64,000 nt of DNA from Microvirga sp. TS319 (GCF_041276405.1 NZ_JBGGGT010000002.1:1773001-1837000); one strand, 5' to 3'; shown: positions 27,510 to 37,446, counted from the first letter of the stretch. Notes: generated by a model from the sequence alone, not told the origin. Made by a program: numbers and translations.

Positions 27510-28823
27510 ATGACACCTGCAGCCCGCATCTCCGCCGCCGTCGAGGTCCTCGACGATATCGAGTCCCGCCGGCGTCCTGCGGCGGAGGCCCTCAAGGATT
27601 GGGGCCTCTCCCATCGTTTCGCCGGGTCGAAGGACCGGGCCGCAATCGCGAGCCTCGTCTACGACGCCCTGCGCCGCAAAGCGTCGGCTGCCTGGATCAT
27701 GGGCGAGAACGCGCCGCGCGCGGTGATGCTCGGCATGCTCCGCCTCCAGCGTGGCATGGATGCCGAGGCCATAGCGGCCCTTTGCTCGGGCGAGCGCTTC
27801 GCCCCCGAGCCGCTGTCGGACGGCGAGCGCGCGAAGCTCGCGGCCGCGAGCCTCGAAGGCGCGAGCCTCAAAGGTGCTCCTGCCCATGTGGCGGGCGACT
27901 TTCCCGAATGGATCGCCCCCTCGCTCGAAGGTCTCCTCGGGAACGATCTGGTTCCGGAGATGCAGGCGCTGGCCACCCGCGCGCCCCTGGACCTGCGCGC
28001 CAACACCCTCAAGGTTTCCTCCCGCGAGGAGGCGCACGACGCCCTGCCGCATCTCGGCGCGGTCGAGACCCCGCTCTCGCCCTTGGGCCTGCGGATCGCG
28101 CCAAGCGAGGACGGACGCGGCCCCGCCGTGCAGGCGGAGCCCGAATTCATCAAGGGGTGGTACGAGATCCAGGACGAGGGGTCGCAGCTGGCGGCCCTGT
28201 TGTCGGCCGTGAAGCCTGGCGAGCAGGTGGTCGATCTGTGCGCCGGGGGCGGCGGCAAGACGCTGGCCCTCGCCGCCATGATGGAGAACCACGGGCAGAT
28301 CTACGCCACGGACGGCGATACGCGCCGTCTGGCTCCCATCCACGACCGGCTGAGCCGGGCAGGAGTGCGCAATGTCCAGGTGCGCACGCCGAGGGGCGGC
28401 GCGGACCCCGTATCCGATCTCGACGGTCGGATCGATTGCGTGCTGGTGGACGCGCCCTGCACGGGCGTGGGCACGTGGCGGCGCAATCCGGACGCCAAAT
28501 GGCGCCTGCGCCCGGGCAGCCTGGATGTGAGGCGCAAAGAGCAGGCGACCGTTCTCGACCGCGCGGCCGCCCTGGTGAAGCCGGGAGGACGGATCGTCTA
28601 CATCACCTGCTCGATCCTGCCCGAGGAGAACGACGAGGCACTCGAAGGCCTGCTGCAGCGCGATCCCGGTTTCGAGACGGTGAAGGCCGAGGCTCTCCTC
28701 GCCGCGGCGGGCTTGTCGAACCTCTCCCCCCATGTCCGCCTCACGAAGCACGGGATTCAGCTGACGCCCAGGACGACCGGAACCGACGGTTTCTTCGTGG
28801 CTGCGCTGAAGCGCCGCCCATAG
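27510..28823 (+). CDS. RsmB/NOP2 family RNA (cytosine-5-)-methyltransferase
   Basis: A 437-residue SAM-dependent m5C methyltransferase. An N-terminal RNA-binding region (residues 1-160) resembles NusB/RsmB. The SAM site is VVDLCAGGGGKTLALAA, and the two catalytic cysteines are in VLVDAPCTGVGTWRRNPDAK and YITCSILPEEN. It sits between guaB and guaA, a common Hyphomicrobiales arrangement. Whether it modifies C967 of 16S rRNA (true RsmB) or another site cannot be seen. Confidence 0.93.
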   Translation: MTPAARISAAVEVLDDIESRRRPAAEALKDWGLSHRFAGSKDRAAIASLVYDALRRKASAAWIMGENAPRAVMLGMLRLQRGMDAEAIAALCSGERFAPEPLSDGERAKLAAASLEGASLKGAPAHVAGDFPEWIAPSLEGLLGNDLVPEMQALATRAPLDLRANTLKVSSREEAHDALPHLGAVETPLSPLGLRIAPSEDGRGPAVQAEPEFIKGWYEIQDEGSQLAALLSAVKPGEQVVDLCAGGGGKTLALAAMMENHGQIYATDGDTRRLAPIHDRLSRAGVRNVQVRTPRGGADPVSDLDGRIDCVLVDAPCTGVGTWRRNPDAKWRLRPGSLDVRRKEQATVLDRAAALVKPGGRIVYITCSILPEENDEALEGLLQRDPGFETVKAEALLAAAGLSNLSPHVRLTKHGIQLTPRTTGTDGFFVAALKRRP

Positions 28824-28913
28824 TGGGAATGGGCCTGGTCGATGGCCGACAGAATTGAGCCCTTTCCTCGATATCCGACTGTCGGAGACATCGGCCTCGA
28901 GCCCGGGGCGGGT

Positions 28914-29020
28914 TCTACAGCGTCGGGCGTGAAGTCGAACTCACGTCCGACGCTGTCAGTCTATGGTCTTGAGCATCTTTTCGCGCAAAACCGGTGCCCA
29001 CTTCTGCGTTCGAGGCTCTA
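28914..29020. repeat. Palindromic extragenic element, copy 5
   Basis: Has the TACAGCGTCGGGCGTGAAGT arm with its partner ACGTCCGACGCTGTCA, then GAGCATCTTTTCGCGC, AAAACCGGTGCCCACTT and a TTCGAGGCTCTA end. The final CTA is the TAG stop of the minus-strand gene that starts at 29404. Same subtype as copies 6, 7, 8 and 11. Confidence 0.8.
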
Positions 29021-29404
29021 AAATCCCATTGCCGGAGCGGAGCGCCGCGCTGGGGCCGCCGCGCCGGGGCCGGAACCTTGGTTTCCCTGGGCGGCATCGA
29101 GGGCGTTGATCGAGGCCGCGTGGCCGGCATAGGTCTTTCGCAGGAAGGCCTCGTCCCCGCTCAGATCGCTGCATCTCAGATGCCGCAGGGCCCGCTTGAC
29201 CTCGGCGGTCTTGAGCAGGCGCCGCTTGTCGGCCTCTTCCCAATGGGAGCATCCGAGCTTGCGGGTAATGAATTCGCGCACCTCCGGGAGCGCGCCCTGA
29301 CTGAGCGTCTCGATCGTCTGGATGGACAATCCCTCGGGCATTCCGGGGCCCGGAAGGAAAAGCCCAAGCGATGAGAAAAGCGTTATAAACGTGAAACGCC
29401 CCAT
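29018..29404 (-). CDS. Small secreted hypothetical protein with paired cysteines
   Basis: A 128-residue protein starting [21 protein letters not shown], whose hydrophobic first 20 residues look like a signal peptide. The core includes [19 protein letters not shown], then [21 protein letters not shown]. This arrangement (C-x-HW, basic helix, C-x-D-L, L-R-x-x-Y) recurs in small uncharacterised alphaproteobacterial proteins and suggests one disulfide. The tail is Gly/Ala/Pro-rich. ATG 29425 upstream is an alternative. Its stop codon TAG is inside the edge of a palindromic element. Confidence 0.65.
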   Translation of the reverse strand: MGRFTFITLFSSLGLFLPGPGMPEGLSIQTIETLSQGALPEVREFITRKLGCSHWEEADKRRLLKTAEVKRALRHLRCSDLSGDEAFLRKTYAGHAASINALDAAQGNQGSGPGAAAPARRSAPAMGF

Positions 29405-29503
29405 GGCGGCCCCGTTAAAGGGCATGACACCGCGGCAGGGATGAGGGTAAAGCACCAGCACGATCCTCTGCCGAGATGTGCCCTCCTACCCGAAGTGAAG
29501 CAA

Positions 29504-31060
29504 ATGGCTCAGACCCACGACAAGATTCTGATCATCGATTTTGGCTCTCAGGTAACCCAGCTCATAGCCCGCCGGGTTCGCGAGGACGGTGTCTATTCAG
29601 AGGTAGTTCCTTTTCAGAAAGCCGCCGAAGCGATCCGGACCATGAAGCCGAAAGGCGTGATCCTGTCCGGCGGTCCCGAATCCGTCACGACCGATGCTTC
29701 CCCGCGGGCTCCAGGCGAGCTGTTCGATACGGGGCTTCCCGTGTTCGGCATCTGCTACGGTCAGCAGACGATGGCGGCGCAGCTCGGCGGCGAGGTCGAG
29801 GGCGGACATCATTCGGAATTCGGCCGGGCCGAGATCGAGATCCTGTCCGAGAGCCCGCTCTTCCAGGGGGTGTGGCAGGTCGGCAAGAAATATCCCGTGT
29901 GGATGAGCCACGGCGACCGGGTCACCAAGCTGCCGGAAGGCTTCGAGGTTCTGGCGGCCTCCGAGAACGCGCCCTTCGCGGTCGTAGCCGATGAGGAGCA
30001 CAAGTTCTATGGCGTCCAGTTCCACCCGGAGGTCGTGCACACGCCGCAGGGCGCGCAGCTGATCCGGAACTTCGTCCGCGACATCGCGGGCTGCAAGGGC
30101 GACTGGACCATGAAGGCCTTCCGGGAGGAGGCGATCGAGCGCATCCGCGCCCAGGTCGGCACCGGCCGGGTGATCTGCGGCCTGTCAGGCGGCGTCGATT
30201 CGGCCGTGGCGGCAGTGCTCATCCACGAGGCCATCGGGGACCAGCTCACCTGCGTCTTCGTCGATCACGGGTTGCTGCGCGCATCGGAAGCCGAGCAGGT
30301 GGTGAGCCTCTTCCGCGACCATTACAACATCCCGCTCGTGCACGTTCAGGCGCAGAACCTCTTCATCGACGCGCTCGAGGGCGTGTCGGACCCGGAAGTC
30401 AAGCGCAAGACCATCGGCAAGCTCTTCATCGACGTGTTCGACGAGGAGGCGAAGAAGATCGGCGGCGCCGATTTCCTGGCGCAGGGAACCCTCTATCCCG
30501 ACGTAATCGAGAGCGTGTCCTTCACGGGCGGCCCCTCGGTCACCATCAAGAGCCACCACAATGTGGGCGGGCTGCCCGAGCGCATGAAAATGAAGCTCGT
30601 GGAGCCCCTGCGCGAGCTATTCAAGGACGAGGTGCGCGTGCTCGGCCGCGAGCTCGGCCTTCCCGACGCCTTCGTGGGCCGCCATCCGTTCCCGGGTCCG
30701 GGTCTCGCCATCCGCGTCCCCGGCGAGATCACCCGCGAGAAGCTCGACATCCTGCGCAAGGCCGATGCGATCTATCTGGAGGAGATCCGCAATGCGGGCC
30801 TCTACGACGAGATCTGGCAGGCCTTTGCCGTGCTGCTCCCGGTCAAGACCGTGGGCGTGATGGGCGATGCGCGCACCTACGACCATGTCTGCGCGCTGCG
30901 CGCCGTCACCTCGATCGACGGCATGACGGCCGATTTCTACCCCTTCAACATGGCGTTCCTGGGCCGCGTCGCCACCCGCATCATCAACGAGGTGAAGGGC
31001 ATCAACCGCGTGACCTACGACATCACGTCGAAGCCGCCCGGCACGATCGAGTGGGAGTAA
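29504..31060 (+). CDS. guaA: GMP synthase (glutamine-hydrolysing)
   Basis: Converts XMP to GMP. The 518 residues comprise a class I glutaminase domain with nucleophile Cys84 ([11 protein letters not shown]) and the FHPEVVHT histidine/glutamate. The ATP pyrophosphatase domain follows with P-loop [13 protein letters not shown], then a C-terminal dimerisation domain ending [12 protein letters not shown] 29504 ([12 protein letters not shown]) is preferred over an upstream start at 29441 with no homology. An ArsC-like gene follows by 4 bases. Confidence 0.98.
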   Translation: MAQTHDKILIIDFGSQVTQLIARRVREDGVYSEVVPFQKAAEAIRTMKPKGVILSGGPESVTTDASPRAPGELFDTGLPVFGICYGQQTMAAQLGGEVEGGHHSEFGRAEIEILSESPLFQGVWQVGKKYPVWMSHGDRVTKLPEGFEVLAASENAPFAVVADEEHKFYGVQFHPEVVHTPQGAQLIRNFVRDIAGCKGDWTMKAFREEAIERIRAQVGTGRVICGLSGGVDSAVAAVLIHEAIGDQLTCVFVDHGLLRASEAEQVVSLFRDHYNIPLVHVQAQNLFIDALEGVSDPEVKRKTIGKLFIDVFDEEAKKIGGADFLAQGTLYPDVIESVSFTGGPSVTIKSHHNVGGLPERMKMKLVEPLRELFKDEVRVLGRELGLPDAFVGRHPFPGPGLAIRVPGEITREKLDILRKADAIYLEEIRNAGLYDEIWQAFAVLLPVKTVGVMGDARTYDHVCALRAVTSIDGMTADFYPFNMAFLGRVATRIINEVKGINRVTYDITSKPPGTIEWE

Positions 31061-31064
31061 CCCC

Positions 31065-31424
31065 ATGGCGACAGGCGAGGCCGTCACGATCTACGGCATC
31101 AAGAACTGCGACACGATGAAGAAGGCGCGGGCCTGGCTCGACGCGAACGGCGTTGCCTACGCCTTCCATGACTACAAGGCGGAGGGCATCGACCGGGCGC
31201 GTCTCGAGGGCTGGGTCAGCCAGGTCGGCTGGGAGACGCTTCTCAATAGGGCCGGCACGACCTTCCGCAAGCTCCCCGATGCCGCCAAGGCCGATATGGA
31301 CGGGCGCAAGGCGCTCGCGCTCATGCTCGACCAGCCCTCGATGATCAAGCGCCCCGTTCTCGAACGGGGCGGCCGCCTTCTCGTCGGGTTCAAGCCGGAG
31401 CTATACGAGACGGCGGTCGGGTAG
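31065..31424 (+). CDS. ArsC/Spx-family thioredoxin-fold reductase (YffB-like)
   Basis: A 119-residue ArsC-fold protein. The single redox cysteine is Cys15 in YGIKNCDTMKKA, followed by FHDYKAEGID and the C-terminal SMIKRPVLERGGRLLVGF motif with the cis-proline. YffB-like proteins are distinct from true arsenate reductases and no ars genes are near. ATG 31065 comes 4 bases after guaA, so the two are cotranscribed. Confidence 0.88.
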   Translation: MATGEAVTIYGIKNCDTMKKARAWLDANGVAYAFHDYKAEGIDRARLEGWVSQVGWETLLNRAGTTFRKLPDAAKADMDGRKALALMLDQPSMIKRPVLERGGRLLVGFKPELYETAVG

Positions 31425-31475
31425 GGCGGAAGTTCCGTCTCCGTCCTGACGCTCACGCCGTCATCCCGGGTTCCG

Positions 31476-31581
31476 CTGGAGCATCGGACGCAAAAGTGGG
31501 AACTGGTTTTGCGTGAAAAGATGCTCAAAAACAAAATGTTACAGCGCCGGACGTGAGTTCGATTTCGCGTCCGGCGCTGTA
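31476..31581. repeat. Palindromic extragenic element, copy 6
   Basis: CTGGAGCATCGGACGCAAAAG, then GTTTTGCGTGAAAAGATGCTC, then the hairpin TACAGCGCCGGACGTGAGTT with CGCGTCCGGCGCTGTA. It lies between the ArsC-like gene and the TRAP terminator and does not supply a stop codon here. A GTCATCCCGG dispersed repeat fragment directly precedes it (31459). Confidence 0.75.
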
Positions 31582-31673
31582 TGTGAGGACGACCGCGGAG
31601 AGGAGGATGAGGGTGACGGAACGTTCCTCCCCGCCTCTGCAGGAATAACAATCGGTTGCTCCGTTACGAAAGA

Positions 31674-31705
31674 AAAAAGGCGGGCCGTTGGGCCCGCCTT
31701 TTTCG
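31674..31705. terminator. Bidirectional intrinsic terminator
   Basis: AAAAGGCGGGCC pairs with GGCCCGCCTTTTT around GTTG-type loop bases. Runs of A on the left and T on the right make it functional on both strands. It ends the TRAP operon (minus) and can stop readthrough from the guaA side. Confidence 0.85.
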
Positions 31706-31719
31706 TTGCGTGAGGCGTC

Positions 31720-33612
31720 CTATTGGATCTTCGGCGGTTCGTCGAAGTTCAGGCTGGGCAGGCCGCCGTCGCCGCCTGGGGCACCGAGGCCCGGCACCAG
31801 GAGCTCGTCGAGCTTCTTCTGCACCGCGGCAGGATCGACGGCTGGGCCGGCGGACTTGTAGTGGGTGACTATCTGGGGGAAGGTCACCACCAGCGCCACC
31901 ATGATGAGCTGGATGATCACGAAGGGCACGGCGCCCCAGTAGATCTGGCCCGTGGTCACCGGCTCCATGCGCTTGCCCGTCACGCGGTCGATATAGGGCA
32001 CCTTCGGGGCTACCGAGCGCAGGAAGAACAGGGCGAAGCCGAAGGGCGGGTGCATGAACGAGGTCTGCATGTTCACCGCGAGGATCACACCGAACCAGAT
32101 CAGGTCGATTCCCATCTTGTCCGCGGCTGGGCCGAGGAGCGGAATGATGATGAAGGCCAGCTCGAAATAATCGAGGAAGAACGCCAGGAAGAAGACCAGG
32201 ACGTTGACCACGAGCAGGAAGCCGATCTGCCCGCCCGGGAGGGAGGTCAGCAGGTGCTCCACCCACAGGTGCCCGTTCACGCCGTAGAAGGTGAGCGAGA
32301 ACACGCGCGCGCCGATCAGGATAAACAGCACGAAGGCGGAGAGCTTCGCCGTCGCTTCCGTCGCCTGGCGGACCAGGTTCCAGTTGAAGCGGTTCGGGTT
32401 GTTGTCGAGCTTGCGCTTGATCGCGGCCAGGATAACCGATCCGAGCGCGCCCATGGCGCCGCCTTCCGTCGGCGTCGCGAGGCCGATGAAGATCGTGCCG
32501 AGCACGAGGAAGATGAGCAGCAGCGGGGGCACCATGACGAAGGTGACCTGCTGCGCCATGTTGGACATCAGGCGAAGGCCCGTGAAGCGCTCGATCAGGC
32601 CCACGATCAGGGCGTAGATCGCGCCGGCCAGCACCATCTCCATGGCGAGCGCGAGATTCTCGTGGTTTTGGGTGTGGAGCACGTAGTAGACGCCCACGAG
32701 AAGGGCGACCAGAACCGCCGAGACGGCGATGCGCTTCGCGCCGAGCATCTTGTTCATGAGGGCGCAGATCAGCGCCACCACGGTCGCCACGCAGATCGTG
32801 AGGATCACGAAATCCGCGCCCGCCTTGGTGCCGGTTTGAGACAGCACGTAATAACCCACGAAGCCCGAGAAGACGACCAGGATGCCAAGCTGCCAGACGC
32901 CACGCGAGCCGTTCGGCTCCCGGTAGCCGATCGCCTCCGGCGGCAGGCCGGGAGCCGCTTTCGGGAAAAGGACCGACACCAACATGACGTAGCCGGCATA
33001 GAGCGCGGTCAGGATCAGGCCCGGAAGGAAGGCGCCCTCGTACATGTCGCCCACCGAGCGGCCGAGCTGGTCGGCCATGACGATGAGAACGAGGGAGGGC
33101 GGGATGATCTGGGCGAGCGTGCCCGAGGCCGCGATCACGCCCGACGCCAACCGTCGGTCGTAGCCGTAGCGCAGCATGATCGGCAGCGAGATCAGGCCCA
33201 TCGAGATCACGGAAGCGGCCACGACGCCTGTCGTCGCCGCCAGCAGCGCGCCCACGAAGATGACCGCGTAGGCGAGGCCGCCGCGCACCGGGCCGAAGAG
33301 CTGGCCGATGGTGTCGAGAAGGTCTTCCGCCATGCCGGACCGTTCGAGGATGTAGCCCATGAACGTGAAGAACGGCACGGCGAGCAGCACCTCGTTCGAC
33401 ATGGTGCCGAAGACGCGGTCGGGCAGGGCCTGGAGGAGGGGCCAGGAGAGATTGATGGTTTCCGGGGCGAGGGGCGCAAGCTCCACCGCGATGAAGAAGA
33501 AGAGAAGGCCGTTCGCAGCGAGCGCGAAGGCGACCGGGTAGCCGAGCAGGAGGAACACCACCAGCGCCGCGAACATGATCGGCGCAAGGTTCTGGGCAAT
33601 CAAAGCAGCCAT
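31720..33612 (-). CDS. TRAP transporter large permease (DctM family), extended form
   Basis: A 630-residue integral membrane protein. The DctM core is clear: LLLGYPVAFALAANGLLFF near the start, FTFMGYILERSGMAEDLLD, GASGTLAQIIPPS-type motif (VIAASGTLAQIIPPSLVLI), and FIGLATPTEGGAMGALG. Typical DctM is about 430 residues; this form has about 170 extra residues of hydrophobic helices between residues 240 and 340, as in one known long TRAP subgroup. The partner DctQ is 35 bases upstream. No DctP receptor is adjacent, so the substrate is unknown. Confidence 0.93.
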   Translation of the reverse strand: MAALIAQNLAPIMFAALVVFLLLGYPVAFALAANGLLFFFIAVELAPLAPETINLSWPLLQALPDRVFGTMSNEVLLAVPFFTFMGYILERSGMAEDLLDTIGQLFGPVRGGLAYAVIFVGALLAATTGVVAASVISMGLISLPIMLRYGYDRRLASGVIAASGTLAQIIPPSLVLIVMADQLGRSVGDMYEGAFLPGLILTALYAGYVMLVSVLFPKAAPGLPPEAIGYREPNGSRGVWQLGILVVFSGFVGYYVLSQTGTKAGADFVILTICVATVVALICALMNKMLGAKRIAVSAVLVALLVGVYYVLHTQNHENLALAMEMVLAGAIYALIVGLIERFTGLRLMSNMAQQVTFVMVPPLLLIFLVLGTIFIGLATPTEGGAMGALGSVILAAIKRKLDNNPNRFNWNLVRQATEATAKLSAFVLFILIGARVFSLTFYGVNGHLWVEHLLTSLPGGQIGFLLVVNVLVFFLAFFLDYFELAFIIIPLLGPAADKMGIDLIWFGVILAVNMQTSFMHPPFGFALFFLRSVAPKVPYIDRVTGKRMEPVTTGQIYWGAVPFVIIQLIMVALVVTFPQIVTHYKSAGPAVDPAAVQKKLDELLVPGLGAPGGDGGLPSLNFDEPPKIQ

Positions 33613-33647
33613 GGACGAAAAACTCCGAAAATCAGTTCAGGGCGGGG

Positions 33648-34262
33648 TCAGCGGCTGCTGGTTCCCGGAGGTTCGTTCTCGGCCGCGATGCCGGAAAGCA
33701 GGCGCGCGGCCTCTGCTTCGGCGGACGCGCCGTGTCCGCCCGTATCGTGCACGTCCTCGAGCTTGCCCTGCATGATTGCGACCCGCTTGATGAGTTCGCT
33801 CATCCACTGGAAGAACATGGAAAGGAAGCCCAGCAGGATGAGGCCCTTGGCCGGCCATATCAGCAGACCGCCCGCGTTGGAGGAGACCTCGCCGGACGCG
33901 TAGGACTTTGCGAAATAGGGGATCGAGAGCCACAGCATCAGGCCGACGAAGGGCAGCAGGAAGAAGACATGGCCGATGATGTCGATCCAGTCGCGGCCGC
34001 GCTTCGACAGACGGCTGGAGAGGATGTCGATCCGGATGTGCTCGTTCGCGATCAGCGTCCAGGCGGCGCAGAGCATGAACACGGCGCCGAACAGGTACCA
34101 TTGCAACTCCAGCCAGGCATTGGAGGAGACGCCGAAGACCCGGCGGATGATGGCATTGATGGCCGAAACCAGGATCGCAACGACGATGGCCCAGGCGGCG
34201 ATTTTGCCAACGCGTACGTTGATCGCATCGATGACGCGAGAAAGCTGGATGAGCGCGGTCAT
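33648..34262 (-). CDS. TRAP transporter small permease (DctQ family)
   Basis: A 204-residue protein with four transmembrane helices: AAWAIVVAILVSAINAIIRR, the conserved ELQWYLFGAVFMLCAAWTL segment, IGHVFFLLPFVGLMLWLS, and a fourth near residue 130. A polar tail of about 45 residues follows. It is the first gene of the two-gene TRAP operon, 35 bases ahead of the large permease. Neither side has a solute receptor gene. Confidence 0.93.
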   Translation of the reverse strand: MTALIQLSRVIDAINVRVGKIAAWAIVVAILVSAINAIIRRVFGVSSNAWLELQWYLFGAVFMLCAAWTLIANEHIRIDILSSRLSKRGRDWIDIIGHVFFLLPFVGLMLWLSIPYFAKSYASGEVSSNAGGLLIWPAKGLILLGFLSMFFQWMSELIKRVAIMQGKLEDVHDTGGHGASAEAEAARLLSGIAAENEPPGTSSR

Positions 34263-34676
34263 CTTCTGCCTCCCCCTTCGATAAAACGGTTATGGTTGGA
34301 ATCTTAAGGCGTAGCTAGCGGTTTTCGGGCCGCTACACTATTCCGCCTTAGTCTATGCTGAAGATTAAAGGGGTCAGTAACCGGGAAATTTTCGTGCTGC
34401 AAGATGCACGATATTAAAAGTTTAGGCGGCGCAGGCCCTTATCGACAGGTCGAAACTTGCCGTATAGGAATCTGAGCGTCCCGATACGACTATCTTCACC
34501 TTCGGACACGCCGGTCGCACGCCGGGGCAGGCCGGGGCGAGCTGGAGCATCGAACGCGGGAAGTGGGTACCGGTTTCGCGTGAAAAGATGCTTGAAACCA
34601 TCGACCGACAGCCTCGGATGTGGGTTCGATTTCACATCCGATACCGTAGAGTTTCTTGATCCCTTGGAGGGCCACC
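34263..34676. other. 414-bp divergent intergenic region
   Basis: Region between the TRAP operon (minus) and the NnrU-family gene (plus). The part nearest the TRAP operon (34290-34420) is AT-rich relative to the genome and is the likely promoter zone. The remainder holds a palindromic element (34542-34650). No gene was found. Confidence 0.5.
34542..34650. repeat. Palindromic extragenic element, copy 7
   Basis: CTGGAGCATCGAACGC and GTTTCGCGTGAAAAGATGCTT, then GACAGCCTCGGATGTGGGTT with TTTCACATCCGATACCGTAG. It is more diverged than the others and lies just upstream of the NnrU-family gene, so its right end may be in that gene's 5' leader. Confidence 0.7.
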
Positions 34677-35270
34677 GTGACGCTGCTTGTTCTGGGTCTG
34701 ATCCTGTTCCTCGGCACCCATTCCTTCAGCATGGCGCGCCACCGTCGCGCCGCACTCATCGGGCGGATCGGCGAGGGGCCCTTCAAGGGGCTCTATTCGC
34801 TGCTGTCGCTTGCCGGAATCGTGCTCATCGCCATCGGCTACGGACATTATCGGGCCAACGGCTACATTCCGGTCTGGGACCCGCCGGTCTGGACGCGGCA
34901 TCTGGCCCTTCCGCTCGTCCTGATTGCCTTCATCTGCGTGGCGGCGGCCTATCTTCCCGGGCACATCAAGCACCGTCTCAAGCATCCCATGCTGGCGGGC
35001 GTGAAGATCTGGGCCTTCGCGCATCTTCTCGCCAACGGCGATCTGGGCTCGATCCTGCTCTTCGGCTCCGTTCTGGCCTGGGCGGTGATGGCCCGCATCA
35101 GCGCCAAGCGCCGGGATGTTGCGGCCGAGCACGGCGGCACGGCCGCACCCGCTGGCTGGCGCAACGACATCCTGGCGGTCGTGATCGGCGCGGCGGTGTA
35201 TGCGGCCTTCGTCCTCTGGCTCCATCAGCTCTTGATCGGCGTGCCCGTGCTGCCCCCCACGGGAGCGTGA
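34677..35270 (+). CDS. NnrU family membrane protein
   Basis: A 197-residue protein with five or six hydrophobic helices. It carries the NnrU start LGLILFLGTHSFSMARHRR, the PFKGLYSLLSLAGIVLIAIGYG stretch, and the GHIKHRLKHPMLAGVKIWAFAHLLANGD motif with several histidines. NnrU was first linked to nitric oxide/nitrite metabolism in Rhodobacter; it is widespread in non-denitrifiers too, and its biochemical role is not settled. GTG 34677 has GGAGG 7 bases upstream. No denitrification genes are near. Confidence 0.9.
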   Translation: MTLLVLGLILFLGTHSFSMARHRRAALIGRIGEGPFKGLYSLLSLAGIVLIAIGYGHYRANGYIPVWDPPVWTRHLALPLVLIAFICVAAAYLPGHIKHRLKHPMLAGVKIWAFAHLLANGDLGSILLFGSVLAWAVMARISAKRRDVAAEHGGTAAPAGWRNDILAVVIGAAVYAAFVLWLHQLLIGVPVLPPTGA

Positions 35271-35367
35271 AACCTCTCGCTCAGGAAACCTCTCGCCTTG
35301 CGCGGGGGTGTATGCTAGGCGACCCACTTCGATCGAAGGAGGCGGCCGTTCAGGCTGCATGGGGACA

Positions 35368-36045
35368 ATGGCCACGAACCGGAACGACGAGTTCATTCGC
35401 GAAGTCGACGAGGAATACCGCCGCGACCAGATGGCGAAGATCTGGCAGCGCTACAGCGGTCTCATCATCGCCGCGGTCATCCTCATCGTGGGCGGCGTCG
35501 GAGGCTGGCGCTACTGGGAGCATGTGCAGGAGACTCGTGCGCAGGCCGCGTCCGCACGCTACGAGGACGCCGTGAAGCTCTCCGGCGAGAACAAGCCCCA
35601 GGAGGCCGAGGCTGCGCTGGAGGCGCTCGCGAAGGAAGGCGACACCGGCTACGGCCTGCTCGCCCAGTTCCGTCTGGCGGCCGAGCGCGGCCAGCAGAAC
35701 GCCGAGCAGGGCGCCGCGGCCTACGACGCCCTGGCGAACGATTCCGCCGTTCCGGCCCTCTGGCGGGATCTGGCCCGTCTGCGCGCCGCATGGCTGCGCC
35801 TCGACACCGCCGATCCGGCCCAGCTCCGCAAGACCGTCGAACCCATGGCCGCGCCCGCGAGCGCGTGGCGCCATTCGGCCAGGGAACTCTTGGGTCTGTC
35901 CGGCCTTAAGGCAGGCGACATGGATTACGCCGGGCGCTGGTTCGACCAGATCGCCGCCGACCGCGAGACGCCTCCGGCCCTCCGGCAGCGGCTTGCCGTC
36001 TACACCGCTCTCGTGGCGGGCGGCCCCGTTCAAGTTACTCAGTAA
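35368..36045 (+). CDS. YfgM-like membrane-anchored TPR protein
   Basis: A 225-residue protein with a short cytoplasmic N-terminus (FIREVDEEYRRDQMAKIWQR), one transmembrane helix (YSGLIIAAVILIVGGVGG), and an Ala-rich helical periplasmic part that looks like degenerate TPRs (QAEAALEALAKEGDTGYG pattern). In E. coli YfgM precedes der and is a periplasmic chaperone cofactor at the SecYEG translocon. Here too it is directly upstream of der (18 bases), which supports the call. ATG 35368 was chosen; ATG 35359 is in frame. Confidence 0.87.
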   Translation: MATNRNDEFIREVDEEYRRDQMAKIWQRYSGLIIAAVILIVGGVGGWRYWEHVQETRAQAASARYEDAVKLSGENKPQEAEAALEALAKEGDTGYGLLAQFRLAAERGQQNAEQGAAAYDALANDSAVPALWRDLARLRAAWLRLDTADPAQLRKTVEPMAAPASAWRHSARELLGLSGLKAGDMDYAGRWFDQIAADRETPPALRQRLAVYTALVAGGPVQVTQ

Positions 36046-36063
36046 AGGCGGAGCATCAGGGAC

Positions 36064-37410
36064 ATGACGCCTACCGTCGCCATAGTCGGGCGGCCGAATG
36101 TCGGCAAGTCGACTCTCTTCAACCGCCTCGTGGGCAAGAAGCTGGCCCTCGTCGACGACCGTCCGGGGGTGACCCGCGACAGGCGCGAAGGCGAGGCGCG
36201 GCTCGGCGACCTGGAATTCCGGGTCATCGATACCGCAGGCCTGGAGGAGGCGACGGAGGAGTCGCTCCTCGGCCGCATGCGCGCCCAGACCGAAGCCGCC
36301 ATCGCGGATGCGGATGTCATCCTCTTCGTGGTCGACGCCCGCGCCGGCATCCTGCCCGCGGACGGTCCCTTCGCCGAGATGGTGCGCCGGTCGGGCAAGC
36401 CCGTGATCCTGATCGCCAACAAGGCGGAGGGCGGGTCCGGCATGGCGGGCGCCTACGATGCCTTCTCGCTCGGACTCGGCGAGCCGGTGCCGCTCTCCGC
36501 TGAGCATGGCGAGGGCATGGCCGATCTTTTCGAGGCCCTGATGCCTCACTTCCCGGTGCCCGGCGAAGACGAGGACGAGGAAGATCCCAACAAGCCGCTG
36601 CAGGTCGCCATCGTTGGTCGCCCCAACGCGGGCAAGTCGACGTTGATCAACCGCATGGTGGGCGAGGATCGCCTGCTCACGGGGCCCGAGGCCGGCATCA
36701 CCCGCGATTCCATTTCCCTCGATTGGGAGTGGCGCGGAAAGTCCGTGAAGCTCTTCGACACGGCGGGCCTGCGCAAGCGCGCCCGCGTCGAGGACAAGCT
36801 CGAAAAACTCTCGGTCGCCGACGCCCTGCGGGCCGTACGCTTCGCCGAGGTTGTCGTGGTGCTGCTCGATGCCACGATCCCGTTCGAGAAGCAGGATCTC
36901 TCCATCGTCGATCTGGTGGAACAGGAGGGTCGTGCCCTCGTGATCGGCCTCAACAAATGGGACCTCGTGGCCGACAAGCCGGGTCTCCTCGCCGAGCTGA
37001 AGGAAAAGGCCGCCCGTCTGCTGCCGCAGGTGAAGGGTGCGCCCGTGGTGCCACTCTCCGGGCTCGCCGGCAGCGGCATCGATCCGCTCATGAAGGCGGT
37101 TTTCCAGGTCTACGAAACCTGGAACCGGCGCATCTCGACCGCGAAGCTCAACCAATGGCTTCAGGAGGCCATCGACGCCAACCCGCCGCCCGCCGTATCG
37201 GGGCGGCGCATCAAGATCCGCTACATGACGCAGGTGAAGGCGCGCCCGCCGCATTTCGCCATCTTCGGCAACCAGCTCGACGCCTTGCCGAAGAGCTACA
37301 CGCGCTACCTCGTCAACAACATCCGCGAGGCCTTCGACCTGCCGGGTGTCCCGATCCGCGTATCGCTGCGTATGGGCCAGAACCCTTACGACAAGGACAA
37401 GCGGGGGTAA
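36064..37410 (+). CDS. der: Ribosome biogenesis GTPase Der (EngA)
   Basis: Double-GTPase needed for 50S maturation. The 448 residues have two G domains, each with G1: GRPNVGKST (residues 9-17) and GRPNAGKST (near residue 186), plus DTAG and NKAE/NKWD guanine motifs. A C-terminal KH-like domain follows (about 360-448, with [18 protein letters not shown]). Start ATG 36064 is 18 bases after the YfgM-like gene. Confidence 0.98.
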   Translation: MTPTVAIVGRPNVGKSTLFNRLVGKKLALVDDRPGVTRDRREGEARLGDLEFRVIDTAGLEEATEESLLGRMRAQTEAAIADADVILFVVDARAGILPADGPFAEMVRRSGKPVILIANKAEGGSGMAGAYDAFSLGLGEPVPLSAEHGEGMADLFEALMPHFPVPGEDEDEEDPNKPLQVAIVGRPNAGKSTLINRMVGEDRLLTGPEAGITRDSISLDWEWRGKSVKLFDTAGLRKRARVEDKLEKLSVADALRAVRFAEVVVVLLDATIPFEKQDLSIVDLVEQEGRALVIGLNKWDLVADKPGLLAELKEKAARLLPQVKGAPVVPLSGLAGSGIDPLMKAVFQVYETWNRRISTAKLNQWLQEAIDANPPPAVSGRRIKIRYMTQVKARPPHFAIFGNQLDALPKSYTRYLVNNIREAFDLPGVPIRVSLRMGQNPYDKDKRG

Positions 37411-37446
37411 GGCTTCCGGGTGATGCCGCCTCCCGGATCGTCCCGC

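Noticed and set aside
31065..31424. Arsenate reductase function for the ArsC-like gene
   Set aside because: It is of the YffB/Spx-like type, is fused into the guaA operon and has no ars neighbours.
31723..33903. 726-codon plus-strand frame opposite the TRAP permeases
   Set aside because: His/Arg/Glu-rich antisense shadow of membrane-protein codons; no family features.
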